Assembly (NCBI GenBank): GCA_045643825.1
Contig: JAZRFV010000011.1
Span: 1-39,064, forward strand
From: Scatosoma sp045643825
GTDB taxonomy: Bacteria > Bacillota > Clostridia > Christensenellales > Borkfalkiaceae
Reading direction: 5' to 3'
DNA: 39,064 nucleotides
Positions 1-7,532 of this stretch are shown piece by piece; the stretch's first letter is position 1, and the number at the start of each line of letters is the position of its first letter. A model generated the notes under the pieces. The model was given only the letters and a program-made list of their open reading frames with translations, did no database searches and was not told the origin of the DNA. The position numbers and the translations under genes are program-made.

Positions 1-9
1 AAATTACAT

Positions 10-747
10 ATGGCGTTAACCGAAAGACAAAACGAGATATTAAAATGGCTGAAAGAGAACAAAACCGCAGGCGTAAACGAGCTGTCGAAAGCCCTTTTCG
101 TCAGCGAAGCAACCATCCGAAGAGACCTTGCGGAAATGAAGAGCATGGGGCTTGTAGAACGCAGCCACGGCGGTGCGTTATTGCCAGAAAACGCCGAGGA
201 AATATCCATCTTTTTCCGAATGGAAAAAAACGCAAACGAAAAGGAACGCGCAGCGACGAAAGCACTCCCTTATATTCCCCCTTTCAAGTCCCTTTTTATC
301 GACAGCTCCTCCACCGCCCTCGCCCTTGCAGAGAGACTCGATTTGAGCTTTAAAACGGTGGTAACCAACAACCTGCAAACGGCGATTCAGCTGTCCAAAA
401 AGCCGAACCTCAACCTCATTTTGCTGGGTGGAAACGTGCATTTTAACACCAACTCCGCCACGGGCAGTTGGACGGCAAGACAGCTTGAAGATTTCGCCTT
501 CGATTTGATGATTTCCTCCTGCGCGGCGGTGATTGGCGACGCCACCTTCGAACGCTCGCTCGATCAAAAGGAAATCAAACGTGCGGCGTTTATGCGTTGC
601 AAACAAAAGATACTGCTGATCGACCACACCAAATTTTCCGCACACGGCACCTATCGTTTGGCGGCGTTATCCGATTATGATTTGGTGGTAACGGATGCAC
701 CGCCCCCTGAAGGGACGGAGCTTGGCGGTGCGAAAATTATTTATTGA
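10..747 (+). CDS. DeoR-family transcriptional regulator
   Basis: This 245-residue protein has the standard DeoR layout. An N-terminal winged helix-turn-helix (about residues 3-57) carries the family signature around ATIRRDLAEM, where the recognition helix reads DNA. It is followed by a DeoRC sensor domain (about 75-230) related to the ribose-5-phosphate isomerase fold, with the family's D-S-S-S-T-A segment near residue 97 and LLGGNV near residue 137. Such regulators usually repress sugar-utilisation genes and respond to a phosphorylated sugar; the ligand here is not visible. The frame stays open to the left edge, but ATG at 10 begins the usual family N-terminus, so the gene is probably complete with its ribosome binding site cut off. 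The PHP gene follows after 78 nt with its own promoter. Control of the nearby glycosidase genes is inference from position only. Confidence 0.93.
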   Translation: MALTERQNEILKWLKENKTAGVNELSKALFVSEATIRRDLAEMKSMGLVERSHGGALLPENAEEISIFFRMEKNANEKERAATKALPYIPPFKSLFIDSSSTALALAERLDLSFKTVVTNNLQTAIQLSKKPNLNLILLGGNVHFNTNSATGSWTARQLEDFAFDLMISSCAAVIGDATFERSLDQKEIKRAAFMRCKQKILLIDHTKFSAHGTYRLAALSDYDLVVTDAPPPEGTELGGAKIIY

Positions 748-764
748 TTTTTTTCGACAATTAC

Positions 765-793
765 TTGCATTCTTGAAAAAATTGTACTATAAT
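765..793 (+). promoter_or_regulatory. Sigma-A-type promoter of the PHP gene
   Basis: TTGCAT (765-770) and a perfect TATAAT (788-793) are separated by exactly 17 bp. The promoter lies 32 bp before the ATG at 826, which has GAGG upstream as ribosome binding site. It suggests the PHP gene is transcribed separately from the DeoR gene. Confidence 0.75.
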
Positions 794-825
794 ACAGTTT
801 GTAATTTATTCTAACGAGGTTTCCT

Positions 826-1572
826 ATGATTCAGGATTTACACGCACATACCTATTATTCGTTTTGTTCGCAGGACAAACCTGAAAAAATGATCGAAACG
901 GCGATTGCGGCAGGCATTCAACAGCTCGGCATTTGCGACCATAACTACGGCGTAGGCTGTGCAAGGACGGATTTTTGTTGGGACAAGGGTACACAGCTGA
1001 ACGCCGATTACGGAAAAACCCTCAACCGCTATTACGACCACATGAACCTGCTCCGCGACAAGTACGCAAGAAAAATAAAAATCCTTTGCGGCATCGAGGT
1101 ATGTACCTTGAAGGCAAAGGACAGCTACGCCCTCCCCCACGGTGCGGACGTTTCCTTTTTCGATTTTGCGTTGATTGAAAACCTCGACCATCCTCAATCC
1201 ATCACGAACGGCGATTTGTTCGCTTATGCAAAGCGTTTGGGCTGCCCCGTAGGCGTTGCGCACACTGATATGTTCAAGTTTATCGAAAGCATCGGGGAAG
1301 AGCCCTACCGCTATTTCCGTAAAATGGCAGAGGCAGGTATTTTCTGGGAAATGAACGTCAATTACGACAGTATCCACGGCTTCAAATCCCACAACTATGT
1401 AGCGGAATTCTTCAAGAACAAGCAACAGCAGGAAATCGTGAAAAAATCGGGCGTTCGCCTTTCCGTAGGCTTCGATGGACATATCGCCAGCGAGTATAAG
1501 GCTGACCGAGTAAAATCCGCCTGCACCTTAATCCAAAATATGGGCATCCGCCTTGCTTTTGCGGATAGATAA
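826..1572 (+). CDS. PHP-domain metal-dependent phosphoesterase
   Basis: This 248-residue protein belongs to the PHP (polymerase and histidinol phosphatase) superfamily, TIM-like barrels that bind two or three metal ions and hydrolyse phosphoesters. The hallmark metal ligands are visible: HAHT near residue 5, CDHN near residue 37, a glutamate in GIEVC near residue 92, AHTD near residue 146 and the late DGH near residue 218. The length fits histidinol-phosphatase-like members (HisK/YcdX class), but no histidine genes are nearby and the substrate is unknown. It has its own promoter and ends in a strong terminator at 1674-1713. The gene converges with the TIGR04076-type gene on the other strand. 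A second, different PHP protein is encoded at 12547-13344. Confidence 0.88.
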   Translation: MIQDLHAHTYYSFCSQDKPEKMIETAIAAGIQQLGICDHNYGVGCARTDFCWDKGTQLNADYGKTLNRYYDHMNLLRDKYARKIKILCGIEVCTLKAKDSYALPHGADVSFFDFALIENLDHPQSITNGDLFAYAKRLGCPVGVAHTDMFKFIESIGEEPYRYFRKMAEAGIFWEMNVNYDSIHGFKSHNYVAEFFKNKQQQEIVKKSGVRLSVGFDGHIASEYKADRVKSACTLIQNMGIRLAFADR

Positions 1573-1582
1573 TCCCCACCAC

Positions 1583-1660
1583 AATATGCGTAGCATATTT
1601 CATATCCGAAGGATATTTCACAATCTTATTATTTCACTTATACCGCAGGTATAAATTTCA
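1583..1660. repeat. Array of three mini-hairpins separated by TTTCA
   Basis: Three short perfect stems with 3-nt loops lie head to tail: AATATGC-GTA-GCATATT (1583-1599), ATATCC-GAA-GGATAT (1602-1616) and TTATACC-GCA-GGTATAA (1638-1654). Each is followed by a TTTCA-type linker (for example 1598-1602, 1616-1620 and 1656-1660). The array sits between two convergent genes, just before the terminator stem. Its regularity is seen directly; what it does is not known to me. Confidence 0.7.
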
Positions 1661-2006
1661 TTGAAAAACACAACCGCCGACGAGCAAAAACTCGTCGGCG
1701 GGTTTTCTTTTTTACAGTTTCAATCAAAAAGCTAACGGGCCGAAACCCATCGTTGCAGGAAATCATTGCCGACTGCGGATTTTTCATCCACCCGTCGTAA
1801 AAGTTTCCACCACCTTCACAAAGGGTTTTTACAAAGTACGCCATACTCTCCCAAGCACTCTCGCACATACCCTCGGGCTTTTCACCCTTGCTGTAAAAAA
1901 CCTGTCCCATCTTCATATCGCAGGGATGCTCGATAGGGTTTTCGTACAGGGCAATCAAATCGTCGTATCTCGCCATTTTCACGACGGTAATCTTCACCGT
2001 TTTCAT
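1638..2006 (-). CDS. TIGR04076-family small protein with read-through C-terminal tail
   Basis: The first 98 residues look like the TIGR04076 family, a small uncharacterised family with conserved cysteines. The pattern here is HPCD (C29), C48, C63 in LCEGG and ISCNDGFRPV near the end (C84). The start at 2006 is chosen because GAGG lies 8 nt upstream, overlapping the stop codon of the preceding gene 10 nt away. An upstream ATG at 2042 lies inside that gene and has no such site. The oddity is the end. The family normally stops shortly after the ISC-DG-RPV block, but here the frame continues for 24 very basic residues (99-122), which are encoded by the terminator stem and the hairpin array. This suggests a lost stop codon. 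Function is unknown; it is presumably cotranscribed with the glycosidase-like gene 2017-3228. Confidence 0.75.
   Translation of the reverse strand: MKTVKITVVKMARYDDLIALYENPIEHPCDMKMGQVFYSKGEKPEGMCESAWESMAYFVKTLCEGGGNFYDGWMKNPQSAMISCNDGFRPVSFLIETVKKKTRRRVFARRRLCFSMKFIPAV
1674..1713 (+). terminator. Strong intrinsic terminator, plus-strand PHP gene
   Basis: A perfect 11-bp GC-rich stem (1674-1684 with 1691-1701) around a CAAAAA loop is followed by GTTTTC and seven T. It ends the PHP transcript. On the other strand the stem is followed by a weaker T stretch, so it may act in both directions. The minus-strand reading frame 1638-2006 runs through it. Confidence 0.9.
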
Positions 2007-2016
2007 AGGCACAACC

Positions 2017-3228
2017 TCAATTTTTCGGCAGGAAGAACACACCGCAACCCGCAGGTACGGACACCTTGCCCTTACCCTCGGCGTTCAGCACTTCCCCGTT
2101 CATATACACCTCGTATTCACCTTCCAAATTGAAGGTAAAGGTGTTGGCAAGCCCCGATTTTGGCGCAACGTAGTTAACGAGGTAGTACGCCTTTTTACCG
2201 TGGTAATCAAATACACCGACAATGCCGTCGTATTCCGCCGTAAACAAGCCGTTTTCACCGCAATCGAAACGAGCAAACTCTTCCTCGTTCGTATGTGCCT
2301 TTTCACCCTTTATATACAAGGTCTTTTCCCAGGCGCACTCGCAAAGAGCCTCCTCGTACACCTTCAACTGACGGTGGATTTTTTGTGCACCGTAATAGAT
2401 GGGTTGAGGGTTGCCGTTCCAATCCATCAAGCCATCGTGTTTGCCCAGCTCGTCCCCCCAATAGTAGTAATACACAATCGCACGAGAGCCGTATGCAAGG
2501 CAGGTATGGATTTGGAGCCACAGCATTTCATCAATGAACTCCGCGGACACATTATCCACGTTGCACGCCTGCACGAAGGTACGCATTTCCTTGCCGTACT
2601 CCTTGCAAAGCGTAGCCACCACGCTGGCATTGAAAAGATAATCGCTGTTAAACACCTCCGTACCATCGTTACGGACGCGGAAGGGATAATGGTCGTACAT
2701 TACGTACTCGGTAGGCACTTTTTCAATATATTTGCGGATATAATCCTCGTAATCCTTCGCACCAAGCTGTTCGATATGGTTTGCGTAAGTGGGTAAAAGG
2801 TTAACAAGCGGTTCCCCCTTGCCTTGGAAGAAATCGTAATACCCCTGCACCATCTCGCCAAGCTGTGGATACTTCGAGGCGTTCGGCTCGTCGTGGATAT
2901 ACACACCTGCAAAAGAGGGATACTGCATATATTTACGGTAATTTTCCGCATTTAAGTAGTAAAAATCCTTCTTTAAAATATCCGCCCAGTTGATTTCGTC
3001 ACGGACATAGTATTTCAAGCCATGCTTTTCCGCCATCGCAAGAGCACGCAAAGCCACGTCAGAGCCGTGCTCCAAAAGCCCCATCCCGTGGGTGAAGCCT
3101 GCGTTTTTCAACGCCTCGTACTGCTCGTCCGTGATAAAGTTAGGGTTTTGTTGGGTGGAATCGCGGAAGGCGTTCCAATTTTCCTGCGGTGGCATTTTAT
3201 ACGCCACGATTTTTAATCCTTTTCCCAT
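2017..3228 (-). CDS. Putative TIM-barrel glycoside hydrolase
   Basis: This 403-residue protein is not recognised with confidence at family level. Its layout matches TIM-barrel glycosidase-like proteins. There is a barrel of about 300 residues with HDEP (112-115) at a strand end, a place where clan GH-A-like enzymes often carry an acid residue. MYDHYPF (about 177-183) and a YYYYWGDE segment (about 253-260) follow. After that comes a beta-rich C-terminal domain of about 90 residues ending in VPAGCGVFFLP, typical of the small beta-sandwich found behind many glycosidase barrels. There is no signal peptide. The ATG at 3228 has GAGG upstream at short spacing. It follows the GH38 gene after 61 nt that contain a terminator-like hairpin, so it may receive reduced read-through from the GH38 promoter. 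Substrate is unknown. Confidence 0.65.
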   Translation of the reverse strand: MGKGLKIVAYKMPPQENWNAFRDSTQQNPNFITDEQYEALKNAGFTHGMGLLEHGSDVALRALAMAEKHGLKYYVRDEINWADILKKDFYYLNAENYRKYMQYPSFAGVYIHDEPNASKYPQLGEMVQGYYDFFQGKGEPLVNLLPTYANHIEQLGAKDYEDYIRKYIEKVPTEYVMYDHYPFRVRNDGTEVFNSDYLFNASVVATLCKEYGKEMRTFVQACNVDNVSAEFIDEMLWLQIHTCLAYGSRAIVYYYYWGDELGKHDGLMDWNGNPQPIYYGAQKIHRQLKVYEEALCECAWEKTLYIKGEKAHTNEEEFARFDCGENGLFTAEYDGIVGVFDYHGKKAYYLVNYVAPKSGLANTFTFNLEGEYEVYMNGEVLNAEGKGKVSVPAGCGVFFLPKN

Positions 3229-3247
3229 AATTCCTCGTTTTTAAGCA

Positions 3248-3273
3248 AATCCCACGCGTTTCGGCGTGGGATT
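3248..3273 (-). terminator. Hairpin between GH38 and downstream glycosidase gene
   Basis: A perfect 10-bp stem (AATCCCACGC with GCGTGGGATT) surrounds a 6-nt loop. On the minus strand it is followed by TGCTTAAAAA, a weak T tract, while on the plus strand TTCGTTTTT follows. It probably acts as an attenuator or partial terminator between two genes that lie only 61 nt apart. Confidence 0.65.
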
Positions 3274-3289
3274 TTCGTTTTTACCATTC

Positions 3290-5674
3290 TTATAAGTTCA
3301 ACATCGAATCGTGTTCTTTCAATTCGCCATTCTTGTAGAGTAACGTCTTAACCTCATACTTACCAAAGGACAAATTCATCGTCTTGTCAAATACCGTGCA
3401 GGTGGTTTCCGCAGGTGCGCTGAAATTGTTGATCAAGCGTACCATGTACGTATCCACGTCCACTTTACGAAGGGTAGACAAGGTGATATTTTCGTTGGAA
3501 AGCACGATGGGGCTCGTTTCCTTCTTCGTACCGTTGCCGTGAGGGTAGAAGTTGAGTGCATAAGGCTTCTGCGTGAATGCCGTTGCCTTCTTTTCAAGCT
3601 CTTCTTCCTTACATACCTGCAAACGGAAGGTGAAGGTGTGTCTGCCAAGATCGATATAGTAGTTGAAGCGTTCTTCATCGATGATAGGCAATTGATCTAC
3701 GGGGTGGGCACAGTATACCGAGCCGTTCAAAAGGTCGATGTAAAGCTTGCCATCCTCGATGGAGCAACCATAGGTACCGTCCTTGAACAAGGTAAGCACC
3801 TTGCCGTCCTTTTCAACACCCACGAAGCGGTGCGAACATTCTTCCGTTTCCTGACCGTATTCCTGCGTACCGAAGGAGGTCTGACCGATGAAACGGCCAA
3901 TTTCTTTTACAGGGATTTCGAGCTTCAAGCCCTTGCCGGGATCATTCCAATATACGTTAACCGTTACGTCTACGTAGTCAAAATCTTTATAGGTCGTGTA
4001 TGCAACGCGGATGTCCGATTTGCCCGTATCGTAGAAGCTTTCTACCGTCGTCAAAATGTCGCCTTTTTCGATAACACGAAGGGAGGTTTTTACATCCGCC
4101 TTACGGTAGTTGCTGCCTACCTTCTTCATGTGCCAACCCCAAGGATCGGCGTTATCATCGTATACTACGGGTTGGAAAGCAGCACCGTTTAAATATTCGT
4201 TGCCCCCTACCATGTACGAGTTCATACCACCTTTTTCCATATCAAAGCCGATTTTCGCACCTTTCGCCTCAAACACCTCTACGGGTGCTTTATCGATGTA
4301 TACCCTCTTACCTCTCTTCACTTCTACGTCAAAGCGGGTAAGCGACATAGGGTTCAGCTCTGCCTTGATGGCAAGGCGCTTACTTCTGTCCATGTTAATA
4401 CAAGAGGATTCTTTGATAATTTGGAAAGGTACCTCTTCGCCGTCCTTTCTTACCACAAATTCGTAGCCGTCCGTTTCCGAAACGATGGGGTCTAAAAGGA
4501 AGAATTCACCATTGAACACCTGCCCTTCCTTATAGGGATGAGGGTTGTAAACGAAGATGGGATAATCACCAGGCTTTGCCTTGTCATAATCTCCGCAAAG
4601 CGCCATAAACGCCTTCAAGAATTCTTGATCGAGCAATTCCAAAGCGTAATCTGCCTTTCTCAAACTGCTCTTTTCACCTTCGATAATGCAGGTACCCGAC
4701 AATACGTCGTGGAATTGCATTGCAGCCATATTCTTTTGTGCTTCCGCAAAGGCTTCGAGGTTGTAGTTGTAAACCCCTTCCTTATCTGCATAGGCGCAAA
4801 TCTTTTCCGATTTCAAGAGGGCGTTTTCAAGCTCTGCATACTTCATCTTCAAACGAGCGATAGAGGTGTAGCATTTTACAAAGCAAGGCTGTAAAGCTGC
4901 CTCGAATTTTGCTTGAGGAATTGCCTTGCTGAAGAATGCCTCGGGGGTGCTATGGAAGATGCTAACTCCGTTTTTCGCCTGTTCAGCCGCAAATTCCTTA
5001 ATGTCCGCAAGGTCCTTTCTGGATGCACCACCACCGTGGTTACCTACGCCCCAAAGCGCAAACGCAACGTCTTCGTTTTCCCAAGGCTGCATCTTACGCT
5101 TGATTGCGTTTACTGCATTGCCAAGCTCCGAACAATAAATGGTAGCGTCCTGGAAACGAGCCGCTTTTACCTTACTGCCGTCAAGACCAATCCAGTCGAA
5201 CAACATTTTAGGTAAATCAAAAATCCAATCCATAGGACGGCAGAAAACGTAGCCCTCGTAACCGCACTTATTCAAGATCTGTACAAGACCTTGCGTGTGG
5301 CCGAAGGAGTCGAAGTTAACCGCAACCGTAGGTCTTTCGCCGAATTTTTCTTTAAAGTAGGTCAAACCGCTTTCAATTTGACGAACGAAGCCTTCCCCGG
5401 AAGGAATGTTACAGTCGGGTTGCACGTACCAACCGCCCATAATATGCCATTTGCCGAGTTTTACAAGCTCTTGAATGCGAGCGAAAAGCTTCGGATCGTA
5501 TTTCTCAACGTATTCGTATAAAAGCGCTTCGTTGTGGCAGAAAATATAATCGTATTCTTCCGCAATATCCACCGCCGAATAGAAGGTAGCAAGCGCCGCC
5601 GTTGCACCCTCGTTCCAATCCCATTGCCATACAGGATCGAGGTGCGCGTTACAAATCAAGTGTAATTCTTTCAT
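3290..5674 (-). CDS. GH38-family alpha-mannosidase
   Basis: This protein hydrolyses terminal alpha-mannosides, for example from N-glycan or mannan fragments. The 794-residue protein shows the GH38 architecture. An N-terminal catalytic domain contains the zinc-binding pair in HLDPVWQWDW (H11, D13) and the nucleophile motif NFDSFGHTQG (D122), with GNHGGG further on. A three-helix segment follows, then a large C-terminal beta-sandwich domain. No signal peptide is present, so a cytoplasmic enzyme is expected. The start at 5674 is preferred: AGGAG lies 7 nt upstream, and longer in-frame extensions run into the promoter at 5727-5755. ATG at 5680 is possible but too close to the AGGAG. It is transcribed from its own promoter and followed by the hairpin at 3248-3273. 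Confidence 0.93.
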   Translation of the reverse strand: MKELHLICNAHLDPVWQWDWNEGATAALATFYSAVDIAEEYDYIFCHNEALLYEYVEKYDPKLFARIQELVKLGKWHIMGGWYVQPDCNIPSGEGFVRQIESGLTYFKEKFGERPTVAVNFDSFGHTQGLVQILNKCGYEGYVFCRPMDWIFDLPKMLFDWIGLDGSKVKAARFQDATIYCSELGNAVNAIKRKMQPWENEDVAFALWGVGNHGGGASRKDLADIKEFAAEQAKNGVSIFHSTPEAFFSKAIPQAKFEAALQPCFVKCYTSIARLKMKYAELENALLKSEKICAYADKEGVYNYNLEAFAEAQKNMAAMQFHDVLSGTCIIEGEKSSLRKADYALELLDQEFLKAFMALCGDYDKAKPGDYPIFVYNPHPYKEGQVFNGEFFLLDPIVSETDGYEFVVRKDGEEVPFQIIKESSCINMDRSKRLAIKAELNPMSLTRFDVEVKRGKRVYIDKAPVEVFEAKGAKIGFDMEKGGMNSYMVGGNEYLNGAAFQPVVYDDNADPWGWHMKKVGSNYRKADVKTSLRVIEKGDILTTVESFYDTGKSDIRVAYTTYKDFDYVDVTVNVYWNDPGKGLKLEIPVKEIGRFIGQTSFGTQEYGQETEECSHRFVGVEKDGKVLTLFKDGTYGCSIEDGKLYIDLLNGSVYCAHPVDQLPIIDEERFNYYIDLGRHTFTFRLQVCKEEELEKKATAFTQKPYALNFYPHGNGTKKETSPIVLSNENITLSTLRKVDVDTYMVRLINNFSAPAETTCTVFDKTMNLSFGKYEVKTLLYKNGELKEHDSMLNL

Positions 5675-5726
5675 TTTCATACTCCTATCAAATCCACGCG
5701 TACACGCGCGATATTCTTTGTTATCC

Positions 5727-5755
5727 ATTATAAGGTAGAAATCCCGTTTTGTCAA
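5727..5755 (-). promoter_or_regulatory. Consensus sigma-A promoter of the GH38 gene
   Basis: On the minus strand TTGACA (5750-5755) and TATAAT (5727-5732) are both perfect consensus with a 17-bp spacer. The leader of about 45 nt contains a GC-rich CGCG-TGTA-CGCG stem (within 5695-5710), a possible operator. Confidence 0.9.
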
Positions 5756-5816
5756 TGCCTAAATGAAAAAAAAGTTGCACAAAAAACACGATTTTTACTT
5801 TATTTTTCCTAATAAA

Positions 5817-5848
5817 AACGCAGAATGCCTGAAAAAGCATTCCGCGTT
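5817..5848 (-). terminator. Terminator after the GH20 gene
   Basis: The stem AACGC-x-GAATGC pairs with GCATTC-x-GCGTT with one mismatch. On the minus strand it is followed by TTTTTATT, and on the plus strand by GCATTTTTTC. It ends the hydrogenase-GH20 operon and lies just upstream of the GH38 promoter. Confidence 0.8.
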
Positions 5849-5903
5849 GCATTTTTTCATTGATTTTATCACAATTTCACAAAAAATCGTGCATCGAAAA
5901 CCC

Positions 5904-7514
5904 TTAATTTAATTGGTTTTGAGTGATAATGGCGCCCCAGCAGGGATAACCAGGGGTAGCCTTATTGTACACCTTACCATTTCCCCAGAAATCGAGAAGC
6001 TCTATCTCTAATTCGGGCAAGGTTTCCTCTTTGCCGTCCAAATAATTTTGCAATCTTCTACGGCAATGCTTCATACGTTGCATCAAACCGCCAAGACGGA
6101 CGTCCTGCACCTCAAAGCCGTTGGGCTTGTTTTCTTTATCCCACAAATCCAAGAACGCTTCGTAGAAGGCCTCGATGGCTTTTTCCGTCTTTTTAAAGTC
6201 AACCAAAACCGCACGCAAGGCCTGTTCATCGCGTACCTGGTACGCCTCTCTTACACGAACGCCCAAATCATACTTGTACGAAAGCACCTTGCAAAGCTTT
6301 GCAAAAAGGTTGTAGATATAACCAAAATTTTCACTCTCTTTTGCGTAGTTCGTAAAACGACGAGCAAGCGTTTTATACTGCTTATCCACCCCATCCTTCA
6401 CCTGTGTATCTAACCACCCGAAGAAGGGATCGTTGTACAGCATATACTTGCTGGGATCACGGTGGCCAACGGTGTTACCGCCCACGTAGTTGGGGTAATC
6501 CATATACATCATTCTTTCAAAGCTCTCGCCCGTCAATTCTTCAAATTCCTTGGCTATTTGCTTTCTATCCTTCACACCGTCGTAGTAGCGTCTTAAATAG
6601 TAAAGGGAAGGCAACAACGAGAAGAAGGAGCATTCCTTACCATTATCCCCCCAAAGGGTGAAGAAAATGTTCTCCACGCCACGTTCACGACAAACGTCCA
6701 TGGCAGGTTTCATCGTTTGCAAGGAGTAACGGTTAGCAGGTGCCCAACCTACCCACGACCAGGTACCGCCTGCAAACCAAATATTTTTACCGAACTTTTC
6801 GTGTGCCTTCACCATCGCACGGTAATCCTCTTTCTTGGTGTGGTAGTAATCCCAGTACACAAGATCCACGTCAGGCACACCGTCGATTGCCGTTTGAGGC
6901 ACCTTCGGGTTACGCAAATAATACGCACCGTTGTTCCCCATACGGAAGAACATATCCGACCACATCATCGGCTCAAAGCCGTACTTCTTCGCAATCTCTA
7001 CCACCTTGGTGAGGTGTCTATTTAAGAGCTCGTAACGATCGCAAAGCCCGTGCTTGTCCATATATTTCCCAAGCCCGACCATGTGCGCTTCGTCCATACC
7101 GATATGCACCTTACGGGAGGTGAAATTCTCTGCAAGGGTAGAGAAAATGTTTTCAATCAGCTCGTACGTGCGAGGCTCGTCAATGAGCAAAATATCCGCA
7201 AAATCGTTGATTTGGCGGTAAGGGTGGAATTTGAAAATCGTACCCAAGTGCGCCAAGGTTTGCACACAGGGGATCAATTCTATCCCCTTTTCACGGCAAT
7301 ATGCATCAATTTCTTGGAGCTCTGCCTTGGTATAACCGCCACGAAGATAACCAAAATACGGCTCATTTTTCACCTCGTAGGTATCTTCCGTGTAAAGTTG
7401 CAACATATTGTAACCGAACGCGGAAAGATAGTCCACAAATTTCTTCAAAGCCGTAGGCTTCATCACCGCATTTCTCGACATATCCAGCATTACGCCAAAA
7501 TATTTCTTATCCAT
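5904..7514 (-). CDS. GH20-type beta-N-acetylhexosaminidase-like protein
   Basis: GH20 enzymes remove terminal GlcNAc or GalNAc by substrate-assisted catalysis using an adjacent Asp-Glu pair. In this 536-residue protein that pair is visible in HIGMDEAH (D141, E142). It is preceded by typical barrel segments: NMLQLYTED near residue 36 and CREKGIELIPCVQTLAHL near residue 73. Later WSDMF and WGDNG segments fit sugar-binding loops. The usual N-terminal GH20b domain and a signal peptide are both missing, and about 180 C-terminal residues are helical and not recognised. The start at 7514 has a strong GAGGGG ribosome binding site. It lies only 18 nt after the group B hydrogenase gene, with no promoter or terminator between, so it is probably cotranscribed with the hydrogenase operon. 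That pairing is unusual. Confidence 0.82.
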   Translation of the reverse strand: MDKKYFGVMLDMSRNAVMKPTALKKFVDYLSAFGYNMLQLYTEDTYEVKNEPYFGYLRGGYTKAELQEIDAYCREKGIELIPCVQTLAHLGTIFKFHPYRQINDFADILLIDEPRTYELIENIFSTLAENFTSRKVHIGMDEAHMVGLGKYMDKHGLCDRYELLNRHLTKVVEIAKKYGFEPMMWSDMFFRMGNNGAYYLRNPKVPQTAIDGVPDVDLVYWDYYHTKKEDYRAMVKAHEKFGKNIWFAGGTWSWVGWAPANRYSLQTMKPAMDVCRERGVENIFFTLWGDNGKECSFFSLLPSLYYLRRYYDGVKDRKQIAKEFEELTGESFERMMYMDYPNYVGGNTVGHRDPSKYMLYNDPFFGWLDTQVKDGVDKQYKTLARRFTNYAKESENFGYIYNLFAKLCKVLSYKYDLGVRVREAYQVRDEQALRAVLVDFKKTEKAIEAFYEAFLDLWDKENKPNGFEVQDVRLGGLMQRMKHCRRRLQNYLDGKEETLPELEIELLDFWGNGKVYNKATPGYPCWGAIITQNQLN

Positions 7515-7532
7515 ATTTCCCCTCTTAAAAGC

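Noticed and set aside
838..1482. 214-codon minus-strand frame opposite the first PHP gene
   Set aside because: The plus strand has all PHP metal motifs plus promoter and terminator; the minus frame has neither motifs nor signals.
3290..5755. Longer start for the GH38 gene at 5755
   Set aside because: The extra 27 codons cover a perfect consensus promoter and carry no ribosome binding site, while AGGAG precedes the start at 5674.
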